DNA of 62,313 nucleotides, taken from Verrucomicrobiota bacterium. Its GTDB lineage: Bacteria; Verrucomicrobiota; Verrucomicrobiia; Verrucomicrobiales; DEV007. The translations under genes were made by a program, and so were the position numbers. Of this stretch, positions 45,226-54,587 are shown piece after piece. A model generated the notes under the pieces. It had not been told where the DNA came from and made no database searches. It saw only the letters and a list, made by a program, of their open reading frames with translations. The DNA is taken from positions 1 to 62,313 of the forward strand of contig DAOUQC010000017.1 in NCBI GenBank assembly GCA_030625775.1. Direction: 5' to 3'. Positions within the stretch are counted from its first letter, which is position 1. Every line of letters starts with the position of its first letter.

Positions 45226-47403
45226 TTATCTACTGAATGACAAAACGACGGCCTCGTTTGTTATCCAGTCAACGGTGAATGTTTTACCGTCACCCAGAGC
45301 TTTTCCACTGCGTTCGTTGCGCACTTGGTTCACGGTTTTTTGGAATTCTAAAGTGACAGTGATTTTTTTTGTTTTTAATCCCTGGGAATTTCCGCCTCCA
45401 GCAGAGCTCCCGGTGACTTCTGGATTCATGATGAGAAAGAGCAGGGTGCGGTCGCCTTTTTGCCAGTAGGTGATTTCATGGCTGAAGACTTCTTCCGAAT
45501 TGTTTCTGAGCCGGACAGGGGATTTGATTCCGGCTTTGTCCAGATGTTTCATGAATACGGACCGGGAGCTTGCGGCTTTGGCTCCCTGCCCACGGAGAGC
45601 GTGATACCATTGCGGCGAGAGATTCATCAACACGGCTTTGCCCTGGCCGTAAGAATGGCTGTTATCGCTCGGCAGGCTGCGCACAGCCCGGGCGAATCCA
45701 GCAGGATGTCGAAGGTTGTTGTTTTTTTTGTCCAGTAAGTCCTGGTATGATTTGAAGTAAAAGTTTGCTTCTTGATCAGCTTCCACCCACAGCTGGTCAC
45801 TGAATATACCGGGGGCCTTCAAACTGCTTTGGTGTTGGACAGCAAAGACATCATCCAGAGCACCTCCGTCGGCTCTTCCACGGCCGTGTTGATCAAAAAC
45901 GCCGGGCAGAAAATCGGCAATCACGGTGCCGCCTTGTTTGACAAATGCACGGATGCGTCGGGATTCAGCATCGGACAGGCAATAAGTGGCCGGCAAAATC
46001 AGGACCTTGAATTCATCCAGTGCCTGGTCATTTTGAACCAGATCGATGTAGCTCAGATGGGTGAACTGAAAACCACTGTCACGAAGCATGTTCTCCCAGG
46101 CTTTGCGAACCAGGTGCGAGGTGCCAATCCGATGATCTGCATTTCGGTTAGGCCAACTGCTGCCATGGGCTTCGGCGTCGAGAATCCAGCTCATTTGAAT
46201 GGACGGGTGGCTGTAATAAATAGCCACGCCGTCGTGCAGCCATTTGCTGCCGGCCTGGAGCGGGCCGATTTTTTTACCGATCTCGCGATAGTGAGGGGCG
46301 ACGGCGTGGTGCCAGGCTTTTGGGGATTTGCCGTCGAACCAATCCTGCACCCAGCCAATGTGCCCACGATTGCCTTGAGCGGTATAATACCAGGACTGCC
46401 AGATAGTATCAGCGACCGATTTATGAAAATGGGTGGTGACGGTGGGCAGGGCATTGTGTGGATTAAAAGAGCGGATGACTGCCTGGGAGCCGCCGATGTT
46501 GTAAGCCTCGATGAACTGGACTTTGCGCATCAGGCGGGCGTAGTCGTAGCCGCCCATGGCATTGGGGGCCTGACCGCCAACAAAACCGCAGGGCGTGGAG
46601 GGATCGATGGAGTTGGCGTATTCGACCAGGTGACCAAGGTAGTTCGCCCAGTAGGCGTCGTTGAAAGTCCATTGGTCCATCAATTGACTGCAGTCAAATT
46701 CACCGAGAGACCATTCGGGCAGTTTTTTACGGACGTCGTTGTAGGTGATCCATTGTTCCCTGTAGTCGGGCGCATTGCCTTGCCCGTAAATTTCATCAAG
46801 CCAGGTGTGGTAGGGGGCGAAGTCTTCGATCAAGCGCCAGTTGCAGGGGCGCACAAAGGAGCCGGTGGAAATTTCGTCATCAAGGGCGTAAGCGGAACGC
46901 AGGGGGGATTGCATTACAGCTTCAATATTTTGGCGGATATGGATCTCGAGTTTTTTGGTGTTTGTCTCGTTCAAGGGGACGAGGCGGACGCCCTTGCCGG
47001 GTAGTTCCTTTTTTAACCGTGCTGTGTCTTGTGGCTTTTTGTTATAGAGATACAGAATTCCTTTACCGGCAGTGTGATCCATGTAAAAGCGCAGTTGATT
47101 GGCTTCGATCCAGGGAAGGTTTTTGGTGTCACCGCGATTGATAAAGGCCCCATTGTAAGAAAATTTACGACAAAAATCAGCACCTGCTTTGTTGTGTCCG
47201 ATGGTCCATTGATAATACCACGGGATGTAGAGCCACGAGGGCCAGGCTTTCAGAGCCCAGTTTTTGTCCTGTTTCACCCGCTGGAAATCTTTGCTCGTCC
47301 TGAGGTAGTTTTCGTAGGGATCGCTTGCAGTAATTGCGTTGACACCGCTGACGCAAGCAAGCAAACAACAGAGGAGGGATAAAAATCTGGTGGTCTTCAG
47401 CAT
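45226..47403 (-). CDS. Secreted GH42-like / beta-galactosidase-like glycosidase
   Basis: The 725-residue protein has a Sec signal (MLKTTRFLSLLCCLLACVSG), a TIM-barrel-like half with acidic motifs (YALDDEIS near residue 190) and a later domain FKVLILPATYCLSDAESRRIRAFVKQGGTVIADFLPG, which resembles the trimerisation/amidotransferase-like domain of GH42 beta-galactosidases. Catalytic residues were not confirmed. ATG 47403 is chosen for the signal peptide. It likely degrades a polysaccharide outside the cytoplasm, in line with the nearby sulfatase. Confidence 0.75.
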   Translation of the reverse strand: MLKTTRFLSLLCCLLACVSGVNAITASDPYENYLRTSKDFQRVKQDKNWALKAWPSWLYIPWYYQWTIGHNKAGADFCRKFSYNGAFINRGDTKNLPWIEANQLRFYMDHTAGKGILYLYNKKPQDTARLKKELPGKGVRLVPLNETNTKKLEIHIRQNIEAVMQSPLRSAYALDDEISTGSFVRPCNWRLIEDFAPYHTWLDEIYGQGNAPDYREQWITYNDVRKKLPEWSLGEFDCSQLMDQWTFNDAYWANYLGHLVEYANSIDPSTPCGFVGGQAPNAMGGYDYARLMRKVQFIEAYNIGGSQAVIRSFNPHNALPTVTTHFHKSVADTIWQSWYYTAQGNRGHIGWVQDWFDGKSPKAWHHAVAPHYREIGKKIGPLQAGSKWLHDGVAIYYSHPSIQMSWILDAEAHGSSWPNRNADHRIGTSHLVRKAWENMLRDSGFQFTHLSYIDLVQNDQALDEFKVLILPATYCLSDAESRRIRAFVKQGGTVIADFLPGVFDQHGRGRADGGALDDVFAVQHQSSLKAPGIFSDQLWVEADQEANFYFKSYQDLLDKKNNNLRHPAGFARAVRSLPSDNSHSYGQGKAVLMNLSPQWYHALRGQGAKAASSRSVFMKHLDKAGIKSPVRLRNNSEEVFSHEITYWQKGDRTLLFLIMNPEVTGSSAGGGNSQGLKTKKITVTLEFQKTVNQVRNERSGKALGDGKTFTVDWITNEAVVLSFSR

Positions 47404-47459
47404 AGCAAGGGATTGGCAATCAAGCTTGACGATAGAGCATGGCACCTTTATGCGGTGTT

Positions 47460-48014
47460 ATGAATAAGATTCTGGTGATTTTCGATTCGGCATCCGGTAA
47501 TACGGAAAAAATGGCGAGGCTGGTGGCGGAGGGGGCCCGGCGCATTGCGGATACGGAAGTGCGGGTGAAATCGGTAGATGAAGCGAGCCCGGATGACGTG
47601 GTCTGGTGTGAAGGCCTGGCGGTGGGCAGTCCGACCAATATGGGAATTTTATCTTGGAAAATGAAACGCTTCTGGGATGAAACGATGGCGGATCAATGGA
47701 TGAAAGTGGATGGGAAATTTGCCTGTGCTTTTTCGACGGCCGGTGGTTGGGGCGGGGGAATGGAACTGGCCTGCCAGTCTCTGCTGACGGTGCTGATGAA
47801 TTTTGGCTTCCTGGTTTTCGGGGTGACGGACTATGCCGCTAAAATGACCACAGCTCACTATGGCGCGGTGGTGGCCAGGGAGCCAAGGACGGAAGCTGAT
47901 CAGGCGAACTGTCGCTTGCTTGGGCAGCGGTTGGCGGAGTGGGTGGCGGTGCATGTGCACGGCAGGGCGGAGGAACATCCGGTGGAGAAAATGGACCAGC
48001 GGATGGCTCCTTGA
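47460..48014 (+). CDS. Flavodoxin-like / WrbA-like NAD(P)H quinone oxidoreductase
   Basis: The 184-residue protein has the FMN phosphate loop SASGNTEKMARLV at the N terminus, VGSPTNMGILSWKMKRFWDE, and AFSTAGGWGGGMELA, matching flavodoxin/WrbA folds. It probably reduces quinones or carries electrons. ATG 47460 is chosen; ATG 47439 is possible but overlaps the leader of the divergent glycosidase gene. Confidence 0.82.
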   Translation: MNKILVIFDSASGNTEKMARLVAEGARRIADTEVRVKSVDEASPDDVVWCEGLAVGSPTNMGILSWKMKRFWDETMADQWMKVDGKFACAFSTAGGWGGGMELACQSLLTVLMNFGFLVFGVTDYAAKMTTAHYGAVVAREPRTEADQANCRLLGQRLAEWVAVHVHGRAEEHPVEKMDQRMAP

Positions 48015-48268
48015 AGGACGGTTATTAAAATTGTAACACGCAATGCTATGGCGTGAGGGTAGGGGAAATGACAGAATCGGAGCCGGAGGCAATTCTGTCC
48101 CTCGGCTTGGTTTGGAAATCTATTTTAGGGGTATTGGGTAATGCGGCATGGGGTTGAAATCTCTGATGAAGCAAAATCAGGAAAAGTCTTGCGGGAATTT
48201 TTGTTTGCCCGATGGTGCGACGCTTTTTTGCCTGTCGCAAAATGGCAGAGGCAGCAGCAGGGCTTTGA

Positions 48269-49696
48269 ATGAGTGAGGATAAGAAAAATGATAGTCCGCA
48301 AGAGGCGGAGCGGACGACTTTCCAGGAGCAACCGCTGATCAAGATCACCCAGCGGGAGATTCAGGAGGAGATCGCTGATGAACGCAATGCACGGAATTTG
48401 CGCAAGCGCTTGCTTCCACGAGCCCTTTTGGTGGGTGTGGTCGCTGGATTGATTGCGGCGGCCTTCCGTTATTCCCTGCATTTTCTGGGAGAATGGCGTG
48501 TGGGTCTGCTTGAGAGTCAGTCCGGGGGAGGGGTGACAAAGATGTGGATTCCGATTCTGATGGTCAGCCTCGGGGCGGGAACCAGTGTGTGGATGGTTCG
48601 CACCTGGTCACCGGCTTCAGCCGGGAGTGGGATTCCCCAGTTGAAAGGGGTGCTGTTGCATTTGCGCCGGATGAATTGGCTGTCGGTTCTGGCAGTAAAA
48701 TTTTTCGGAGGTTTGTTGGCGATGGGAAGCGGTTTAGCCCTGGGGCGGGAGGGGCCGATGGTGCAGATGGGCGGCGCTGCGGGGAAATTGGTGGGGCGTG
48801 TGCTGGGGATGACCCAGGCCGAGCGCTTTATTCTGATCGCCGCTGGCGGCGGAGCGGGTTTGTCGGCGGCATTCAATGCTCCTCTGGCAGGATTGATTTT
48901 TGTCCTGGAGGAGATCAGCCGGGCGTTCACTCCGGTGGTATTTTTTGCCGGTTTGCTGGCAACGGTGGCGGCAGACACGGTGTCTCGAGTTTTGTTGGGA
49001 CAAGAGCCGGTGCTGCGGGTGGATGCGGTTGATATCCCTAGCCTCGCTGTATTCCCGGTTTTTCTGGTAGTAGGTGTTGTAGCAGGTGTGTTGGGAGTGG
49101 CTTTCAATCGTGGCCTGGTCGGCAGCTTGCGTTGTTTTGATCACACCAAAACCTGGCCGGCCTGGTTGGTGGGGTTGATTGTTGGAGTGATGGTTGGTTC
49201 AGTGGGCTGGTTTTTCCCGAATTTGTTAGGCAGTGGGCATACGGTCACCATGCAGGCTTTGGCAGGGGAACTGGCTATTGGCAGTATTCTGGTATTTTTT
49301 GTGATTCGTTTTTTTATGACGATGGTCAGTTATGGCTGCGGAGCTCCTGGCGGCATTTTTGCTCCAGTATTGGTTTTGGGGTCGTTGCTTGGATTGGCGC
49401 TAGGTTTGCTGGCACAAAAATATTATCCGGTGGCGATCGATCAGCCAGGGGTGTTTGCGGTAGTGGCAATGGCGGCATTTTTTACGGCGGTTGTCAGAGC
49501 TCCTTTGACCGCCATTATTTTGATTCTGGAGATGACCAATAGTTATTCATTGATGTTGCCCTTACTGGGTGCCTGCTTGACAGCTTACATGGTAGCTGAG
49601 GGGATGCGTGACCGGCCGATTTACGAAGTGTTGATGGAGCGCGATCTGAAGCAGCAGCGGGAACGGGTGAAGGATGCGGAGAGAGAGAGGGCATAG
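48269..49696 (+). CDS. ClC-family chloride channel/antiporter
   Basis: The 475-residue protein has the ClC selectivity motifs GSGIPQLKG (near residue 118), GREGPMVQMGG with the gating Glu (near 163) and GGIFAPVL (near 366), and about ten transmembrane helices. ClC proteins exchange or conduct chloride; the gating Glu suggests an exchanger. The N terminus is acidic and cytoplasmic, and no CBS domains follow. The 254 bases before it hold no convincing gene. Confidence 0.93.
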   Translation: MSEDKKNDSPQEAERTTFQEQPLIKITQREIQEEIADERNARNLRKRLLPRALLVGVVAGLIAAAFRYSLHFLGEWRVGLLESQSGGGVTKMWIPILMVSLGAGTSVWMVRTWSPASAGSGIPQLKGVLLHLRRMNWLSVLAVKFFGGLLAMGSGLALGREGPMVQMGGAAGKLVGRVLGMTQAERFILIAAGGGAGLSAAFNAPLAGLIFVLEEISRAFTPVVFFAGLLATVAADTVSRVLLGQEPVLRVDAVDIPSLAVFPVFLVVGVVAGVLGVAFNRGLVGSLRCFDHTKTWPAWLVGLIVGVMVGSVGWFFPNLLGSGHTVTMQALAGELAIGSILVFFVIRFFMTMVSYGCGAPGGIFAPVLVLGSLLGLALGLLAQKYYPVAIDQPGVFAVVAMAAFFTAVVRAPLTAIILILEMTNSYSLMLPLLGACLTAYMVAEGMRDRPIYEVLMERDLKQQRERVKDAERERA

Positions 49697-49780
49697 TTCC
49701 TGGTTTTTTGTTCTTGGGTGGCGTGATCCCGCCAGTTATTTGTGAGGCTATGGGAGGCAGTGCGTGATATAGCTGTGGGG

Positions 49781-51241
49781 ATGAAATTTTTTGATCTCTG
49801 GATAAAAGTGTTGAGTGTATGGGTTGTTTTCCTGGTCGTTCCACCCGGTTTTGTTGAAGCCAGGCCACCGAATGTTTTGTTCATCTCCATCGATGACCTC
49901 AACGACTGGACGGGATCTTATGGAGGACATCCGCAGGCGATTACTCCTGCTTTGGATGCTTTGGCAAGTCGGGGGGTGCAGTTTAATAATGCCCAGTGCC
50001 AGGCTCCAATTTGCAATCCGTCGCGGGCCAGCATGTTCACGGGTTTGTTACCCTCGACGACCGGGATTTATTTTCTCGGGCCGGATTTTCGTTCGGTGGA
50101 GCGGACCCGGGAAGTAGAGACTTTGTTCCAGTATTTTCATCGATCCGGATATGATCTGTCGACACGCGGCAAGATATTCCACGGCCGGATGAGCAAAGTG
50201 GATCAGGCTTCATTCGATGAAAATAGTCCTGCCAGACGCGGGGCGCCGTGGCCAAAGGTGAAACTATCTTACGACAAACCCAATTCGTCGAAGCTGTGGG
50301 ATTGGGGGGCGTGGTATGAGAAGGATTCGGATGACAAGGATTATCTGACAGCGGAATGGGCGGCACAAAAATTCAAGAAACTGTCGGAGCAGGACAAGCC
50401 ATTTTTTATGGCGCTTGGCTTTTCACTGCCACACGTGCCTCTATATGTGCCACAAAAATGGTTTGATCTCTATCCATTGGAATCTCTGGAATTGCCCGCA
50501 ACGATGGCTGGCGATATGGAGGATATTTCCAAGTATGCTATCAGGCTTTGTGCCAGTGGGGCAGCCCCGAGACACAGTTGGATGATGGAGAATGATGAGT
50601 GGAAACATGCGGTCCAGGCTTACCTGGCCTGCACCAGTTTTGTGGATCACTGTGTGGGCATGGCGCTGGAGGGCTTGGAGGAAAGCGGCCTGGCAGAGAA
50701 TACGATCATCGTCGCCTGGGGAGATCATGGCTTTCACCTGGGAGAAAAAGAGCGTTGGGCCAAACGTTCCCTGTGGGAAGAATCAGCCAGGGTGCCATTG
50801 ATTATAGCAGGGCCGGGGATTCAAAAAAATGTCAGATGTGATCGCCCGGTGGGATTGATTGATATTTATCCCACTCTGGTGGATTACTGTGGACTCAAGG
50901 AAAAGAAGGGTTTGGAAGGGCTGAGTATCATGCCTTTGTTGAAAAACCCGCAGTTGAAGTGGCAGCGTCCGGCGCTTACAACGTTCGGCCCGAATAATCA
51001 TGCCTTGCGTTCTGAGCACTGGCGTTATATCCAGTATGATGACGGCTCTCAGGAGCTGTATGATCATCGCAAAGATTCTCATGAATGGAAAAACCTGGCA
51101 TCGGATCCGCAATACGCGGATGTGATTGCCGATCATGTGAAATGGCTGCCCAAGGTGAATGCCCCGGCAGATCCGGCCAGTAGTGGGTCGGGCACCCCAC
51201 TCTATCGAGAGCTGGAGAAAGGTAATGGCAAGTTGAAGTGA
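49781..51241 (+). CDS. Secreted sulfatase (iduronate-2-sulfatase-like)
   Basis: The 486-residue protein has a signal peptide (MKFFDLWIKVLSVWVVFLVV), the metal-binding PNVLFISIDDLNDW, and CNPSRASMFTG, the C-x-P-S-R signature whose Cys becomes formylglycine. DHGFHLGEKERWAKRSLWEE completes the active site. The match is to the iduronate-2-sulfatase-like group that desulfates polysaccharides. The frame also opens from GTG 49742; ATG 49781 is preferred as it gives the better signal peptide. Confidence 0.92.
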   Translation: MKFFDLWIKVLSVWVVFLVVPPGFVEARPPNVLFISIDDLNDWTGSYGGHPQAITPALDALASRGVQFNNAQCQAPICNPSRASMFTGLLPSTTGIYFLGPDFRSVERTREVETLFQYFHRSGYDLSTRGKIFHGRMSKVDQASFDENSPARRGAPWPKVKLSYDKPNSSKLWDWGAWYEKDSDDKDYLTAEWAAQKFKKLSEQDKPFFMALGFSLPHVPLYVPQKWFDLYPLESLELPATMAGDMEDISKYAIRLCASGAAPRHSWMMENDEWKHAVQAYLACTSFVDHCVGMALEGLEESGLAENTIIVAWGDHGFHLGEKERWAKRSLWEESARVPLIIAGPGIQKNVRCDRPVGLIDIYPTLVDYCGLKEKKGLEGLSIMPLLKNPQLKWQRPALTTFGPNNHALRSEHWRYIQYDDGSQELYDHRKDSHEWKNLASDPQYADVIADHVKWLPKVNAPADPASSGSGTPLYRELEKGNGKLK

Positions 51242-51306
51242 AGGGGGGATCGACATTTTGTTCCGCGCTTTCAGTAATCAAAGATAGAGCGTGGTAATAT
51301 CCTTCA

Positions 51307-51771
51307 TCACTCATCACTCAATTCTACGGGGAATTGGCGGTAGCCTGTGGGCCAGGGTTGGCCGAAACCCCAGCGCCAGGGGGTGGGCAGATAAGGGCTG
51401 CCTCCAAAACGGGTGCCGATGAAATAGATTTCCGAGGTGAGGGGGTGGCCGCTTTTTTTGATGGCAGCTTTCAGTTTCTGGTCGGCGATCAGGCGGTCAC
51501 GGTGGCTGCCTCCGGCCCAATAGGTGTGATCGTGTTTGATGCAGGCGTCTCGCCAGCGCCTGGGATCCGAGTGGGGGCCATCCGGAGCACAGCTACAGCC
51601 ATCGGATTCGAAAGTGGTGAGTTTGCTCGCTGGTGGCGACTCCGGTCCAAGGGTGCTGCACGCCTGGGAAAAGGTAGCAAAAATCAGGGCCAGGAAAAGA
51701 AGGGGCCGTCGAGCCCGTTCTTCAAGAAGTTCCGCCGTGTTTCTCAGGGGCTTCGTCTTCGTGGGTTTCAT
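51307..51771 (-). CDS. Phospholipase A2-like lipoprotein
   Basis: The 154-residue protein has a lipoprotein-like signal (LLFLALIFATFSQAC) and the PLA2-type motif DACIKHDHTYW, in which His-Asp form the catalytic pair, preceded by CSCAPDG. Short prokaryotic PLA2-like proteins with this motif are secreted or membrane-bound. The chosen ATG (51771) overlaps the end of the Na/Pi gene by 50 bases; no better start is seen. Confidence 0.7.
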   Translation of the reverse strand: MKPTKTKPLRNTAELLEERARRPLLFLALIFATFSQACSTLGPESPPASKLTTFESDGCSCAPDGPHSDPRRWRDACIKHDHTYWAGGSHRDRLIADQKLKAAIKKSGHPLTSEIYFIGTRFGGSPYLPTPWRWGFGQPWPTGYRQFPVELSDE

Positions 51772-53476
51772 AATAGGCCAGTTGAACCACACGCAAGCCG
51801 TGATCGGCGATTTGCTCAAGGTGATTGTTCATCTCGATCGAGAGCATCCCGGTTTGAACCGGCACATCCTTCTGCATTTGCTTCATCGCCGCTTTGTTAA
51901 ACTGCTTGCGGTGTTTGTTGGTTTGTTCTTCCAGTGCCGTGGCTTGTGCCAAATCAGACTCGGAGACGGGCTGGCAGAGTTTGCTCCTGTAGAGATCGAT
52001 CATTTCACGGATCACCTGGGAGTGCTCTGCAATTCCAGCCGTCGTTTCGGTTGAGAAATTGCGTTTCTTTTCATACTTACGCTGGGTGAGTTTTACCAGA
52101 CGGTAGATGGCGTCACAAATTTCCTCCAACTCGGAGACAATGCGCAACATACGGGCTACGGTTTGAGCATTTTTCGGGCTGAGTTCGGCAGATGAGCAGC
52201 GCACCAGATATTCAGTGATATCGTGGGTTAAAATGTCGGCATCATCTTCGAGATCCTTCAGGGCTTGAACGGTTTTGGTGAGGTCTTCCTCGGGACTTTG
52301 AAAAACCCTGACATAACCATCGAACATTTTCCGGGTGATGTCGCCCATTCCTTCCATCGCTTTTTCAGCTTCCGGGATGTTGAGTTCTCCAAGATCCACC
52401 ATGCTTTGGGTGATGAATTTCAAGCGAGGTCGCCGCGAAGTTGATTCAGGTTCAGGGATCCACTTGATGACGACTTTTTCGATCAGTGGAACAAATCCGA
52501 TAAGCAGAAGGATATTGGTCAGGTTAAAGATAGAGTGGAAAACAGCGAGTTTGAACCCGATGTCAGTGACGTGTTTTTCCGTTCGGAAGGAATCAGGTAA
52601 TTGGTTGGAAACCCAGTCAATGCCTTGGATGAACCAGACAAAAATAAGCATGATCCAGAGTACACCAATGACGTTAAAGAGGAAGTGGGCGCGAGCAGCT
52701 CTGCGGGCATTGGTGTTGGCTCCGATTGATGCCAGCCAGGCGGTGACAGTGGTGCCGATGTTTTCGCCGAGTACAATAGCGGCTGATTCCTCGAAACCGA
52801 TCCAGCCCTGGATCGCCAGGGTGACCGTAATCGCCATAGCTGCGGAGGATGATTGTACGATCAGAGTCAGCAGGATGCCGATGGCTAGAAATATGAAGCG
52901 TGAGGCCAGTCCGTAATCGCTGAGGCTTGCGATCCAAGAACGCACGGCTTCGGCTTGCGCATTTATCAAGGGGTCAGTGCTGGCCAGCATGCTTTTCACA
53001 TCCGGTACGGAGTCTTTAAGCAGACTGATTCCAAAGAACAACAGCCCGAATCCAATCAGGATTTCGCCGCTGCTTTTGACCTTGCCTTTACCGGCAAAAA
53101 AGAAAGGCAGTCCGATGCCGATAATGGGGACGGCGATTTTAGAGAGGCTGAATTTACCGACTGCAGCGATGATCCATGCAGTGACGGTGGTTCCCAGGTT
53201 GGCGCCCATGATGACACCAATGGATTCAAATAGAGTGAGCAGTCCGGCGTTAACAAAACTGACGACCATAACGGTGGTCGCGGAACTCGATTGAACAAGG
53301 ATAGTCGTAAGGAGACCTGTGAATGCCGCAGTGAAGCGGTTGTGAGTCATCGTGGCCATGATCTTGCGCATGCCGTCCCCCGCGACGCGCTGGATGCCTT
53401 CGCTCATGACCTTCATTCCATAGAGGAAGATGCCGAGGCTGCCGAGGATCTGAAGGATAGCAAAAAAGATGGCCAT
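51722..53476 (-). CDS. Na/Pi cotransporter family protein with PhoU-like tail
   Basis: The 584-residue protein has two QSSS repeats (VQSSSATTVMVVS and VQSSSAAMAITVT) typical of Na/Pi-II transporters, about eight transmembrane helices and a C-terminal helical PhoU-like domain (about 360-580) that may regulate transport. ATG 53476 (MAIFFAILQILG) is chosen, as the 64 codons upstream are not conserved. It imports phosphate with sodium. Confidence 0.9.
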   Translation of the reverse strand: MAIFFAILQILGSLGIFLYGMKVMSEGIQRVAGDGMRKIMATMTHNRFTAAFTGLLTTILVQSSSATTVMVVSFVNAGLLTLFESIGVIMGANLGTTVTAWIIAAVGKFSLSKIAVPIIGIGLPFFFAGKGKVKSSGEILIGFGLLFFGISLLKDSVPDVKSMLASTDPLINAQAEAVRSWIASLSDYGLASRFIFLAIGILLTLIVQSSSAAMAITVTLAIQGWIGFEESAAIVLGENIGTTVTAWLASIGANTNARRAARAHFLFNVIGVLWIMLIFVWFIQGIDWVSNQLPDSFRTEKHVTDIGFKLAVFHSIFNLTNILLLIGFVPLIEKVVIKWIPEPESTSRRPRLKFITQSMVDLGELNIPEAEKAMEGMGDITRKMFDGYVRVFQSPEEDLTKTVQALKDLEDDADILTHDITEYLVRCSSAELSPKNAQTVARMLRIVSELEEICDAIYRLVKLTQRKYEKKRNFSTETTAGIAEHSQVIREMIDLYRSKLCQPVSESDLAQATALEEQTNKHRKQFNKAAMKQMQKDVPVQTGMLSIEMNNHLEQIADHGLRVVQLAYYETHEDEAPEKHGGTS

Positions 53477-53579
53477 GATGATGCAGGGATCTAGCAGAGA
53501 AATAGCGGATATTACGGAATTGTCACCCAAAAAAACGAGCTTGTGCAAGATATAGGCAGCACAGACCTCCGGGGCCTGA

Positions 53580-54353
53580 TCAGCTAAGGATTGGTCCGTT
53601 CTCTGTAGAAATAAATTTTTGCAATGTTTGCGGTAAAGGGCAGCTCCACTCGTGCTGGCCTTGCTCATCCGACCATGAGAGCTTGCTCGCGTGTAGAGCC
53701 TGGCGATTGAGCAGCAGTTTTTTCTCCAGCGAGGGTGTCCATCCCGTTTCTATGAAGTCCAGATAGCAGTGTTCACCGGGTTTGCCGTAGAGTTTGTCGC
53801 CGATAATGGGGTGGCCCGCCTGTTGCAGATGCACCCGGATCTGGTGCATGCGTCCGGTTTTGGGAAAACATTCGACCAGGGCAAAGCGGTGGCCATTGTT
53901 CGTTATTCTATCGAAACGTTTGAGAACCCGGAAGGCCGTTTGTGAGCTCTTGCCATCTGGATGGACGATTTGTTTGACCCATACCGGGGATTTTTCGATT
54001 TCTCCTTTGCGGCGCAGGGCGGCATCAATTTCAAATTTGTCATCCGTCGGCCAGCCCCAGACGATGGCAAGATAGGTTTTGCGGAAGCTCTTCGCCTGCA
54101 TCGCCAGACCAAAGCGCCTGGCGGCAGCAGCAGTGGTGGCGACCAGTACGATACCGCTGGTTTCGCGATCAAGCCGGGTGATGATGGACACCTGGCCGCC
54201 ATTGGCGATTTCAAAAGCCAGATATTCTTTCAGCCCGTCCCACAAGGTGGAGGGATTGCCGGGCACGCTGGGGTGGACCAGCAGGTGCGATGGTTTGTCC
54301 ACCACCACGTAGTCATCGCGTTCCCCGATGATATTAAAATCCGGATTGTGCAG
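53580..54353 (-). CDS. RluA-family pseudouridine synthase, non-AUG start
   Basis: The protein has the catalytic RLDRETSGIVLV with its aspartate, KTYLAIVWG and the RMHQIRVHLQQAGHPIIGD end of the RluA family, which makes pseudouridine in rRNA or tRNA. A GTG at 54308 gives 242 residues, but the same frame continues upstream in family-like text (HNPDFNIIGERDDYVVVDKP) with no ATG, GTG or TTG. A CTG at 54353, just after a run of nine A, is the most likely start; I annotate it with caution. Confidence 0.7.
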   Translation of the reverse strand: MHNPDFNIIGERDDYVVVDKPSHLLVHPSVPGNPSTLWDGLKEYLAFEIANGGQVSIITRLDRETSGIVLVATTAAAARRFGLAMQAKSFRKTYLAIVWGWPTDDKFEIDAALRRKGEIEKSPVWVKQIVHPDGKSSQTAFRVLKRFDRITNNGHRFALVECFPKTGRMHQIRVHLQQAGHPIIGDKLYGKPGEHCYLDFIETGWTPSLEKKLLLNRQALHASKLSWSDEQGQHEWSCPLPQTLQKFISTENGPILS

Positions 54354-54402
54354 TTTTTTTTTGATGAGACAGGTGCTTGTGAATGGAAGAGAGCGGTTGA
54401 AA

Positions 54403-54475
54403 TGTAGGGCAGATTTCCATATCTGCCTGGTGAAACACGCACTTCAGCTCGGCAGATATGGAAATCTGCCCTACA
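54403..54475. repeat. Palindromic repeat element C
   Basis: Two 25-base arms (54403-54427 and 54451-54475) are perfect inverse copies around a 23-base loop. Each arm holds a smaller palindrome, GGCAGAT...ATCTGCC, around a TTCC or GGAA core. It lies between the RluA gene and lpxC-fabZ and belongs with elements A and B in style. Confidence 0.6.
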
Positions 54476-54587
54476 GCCATCCCAATGCTGCTTTTGGGAT
54501 CGCGGACTTTCCCCTTCACTCCTCATATTTACTCCCCTATAATTACTGGACTCAGGCTGATTTTCGGCTAGTTAGTGGTCACAAATT

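Noticed and set aside
45772-47004. Long plus-strand ORF (410 codons) over the GH42-like gene
   Set aside because: It runs antisense to a signal-peptide protein with enzyme-like motifs and has no recognised motif itself.
48066-48155. A 29-codon ORF upstream of the ClC gene
   Set aside because: No ribosome binding site, partner or homologue was recognised.
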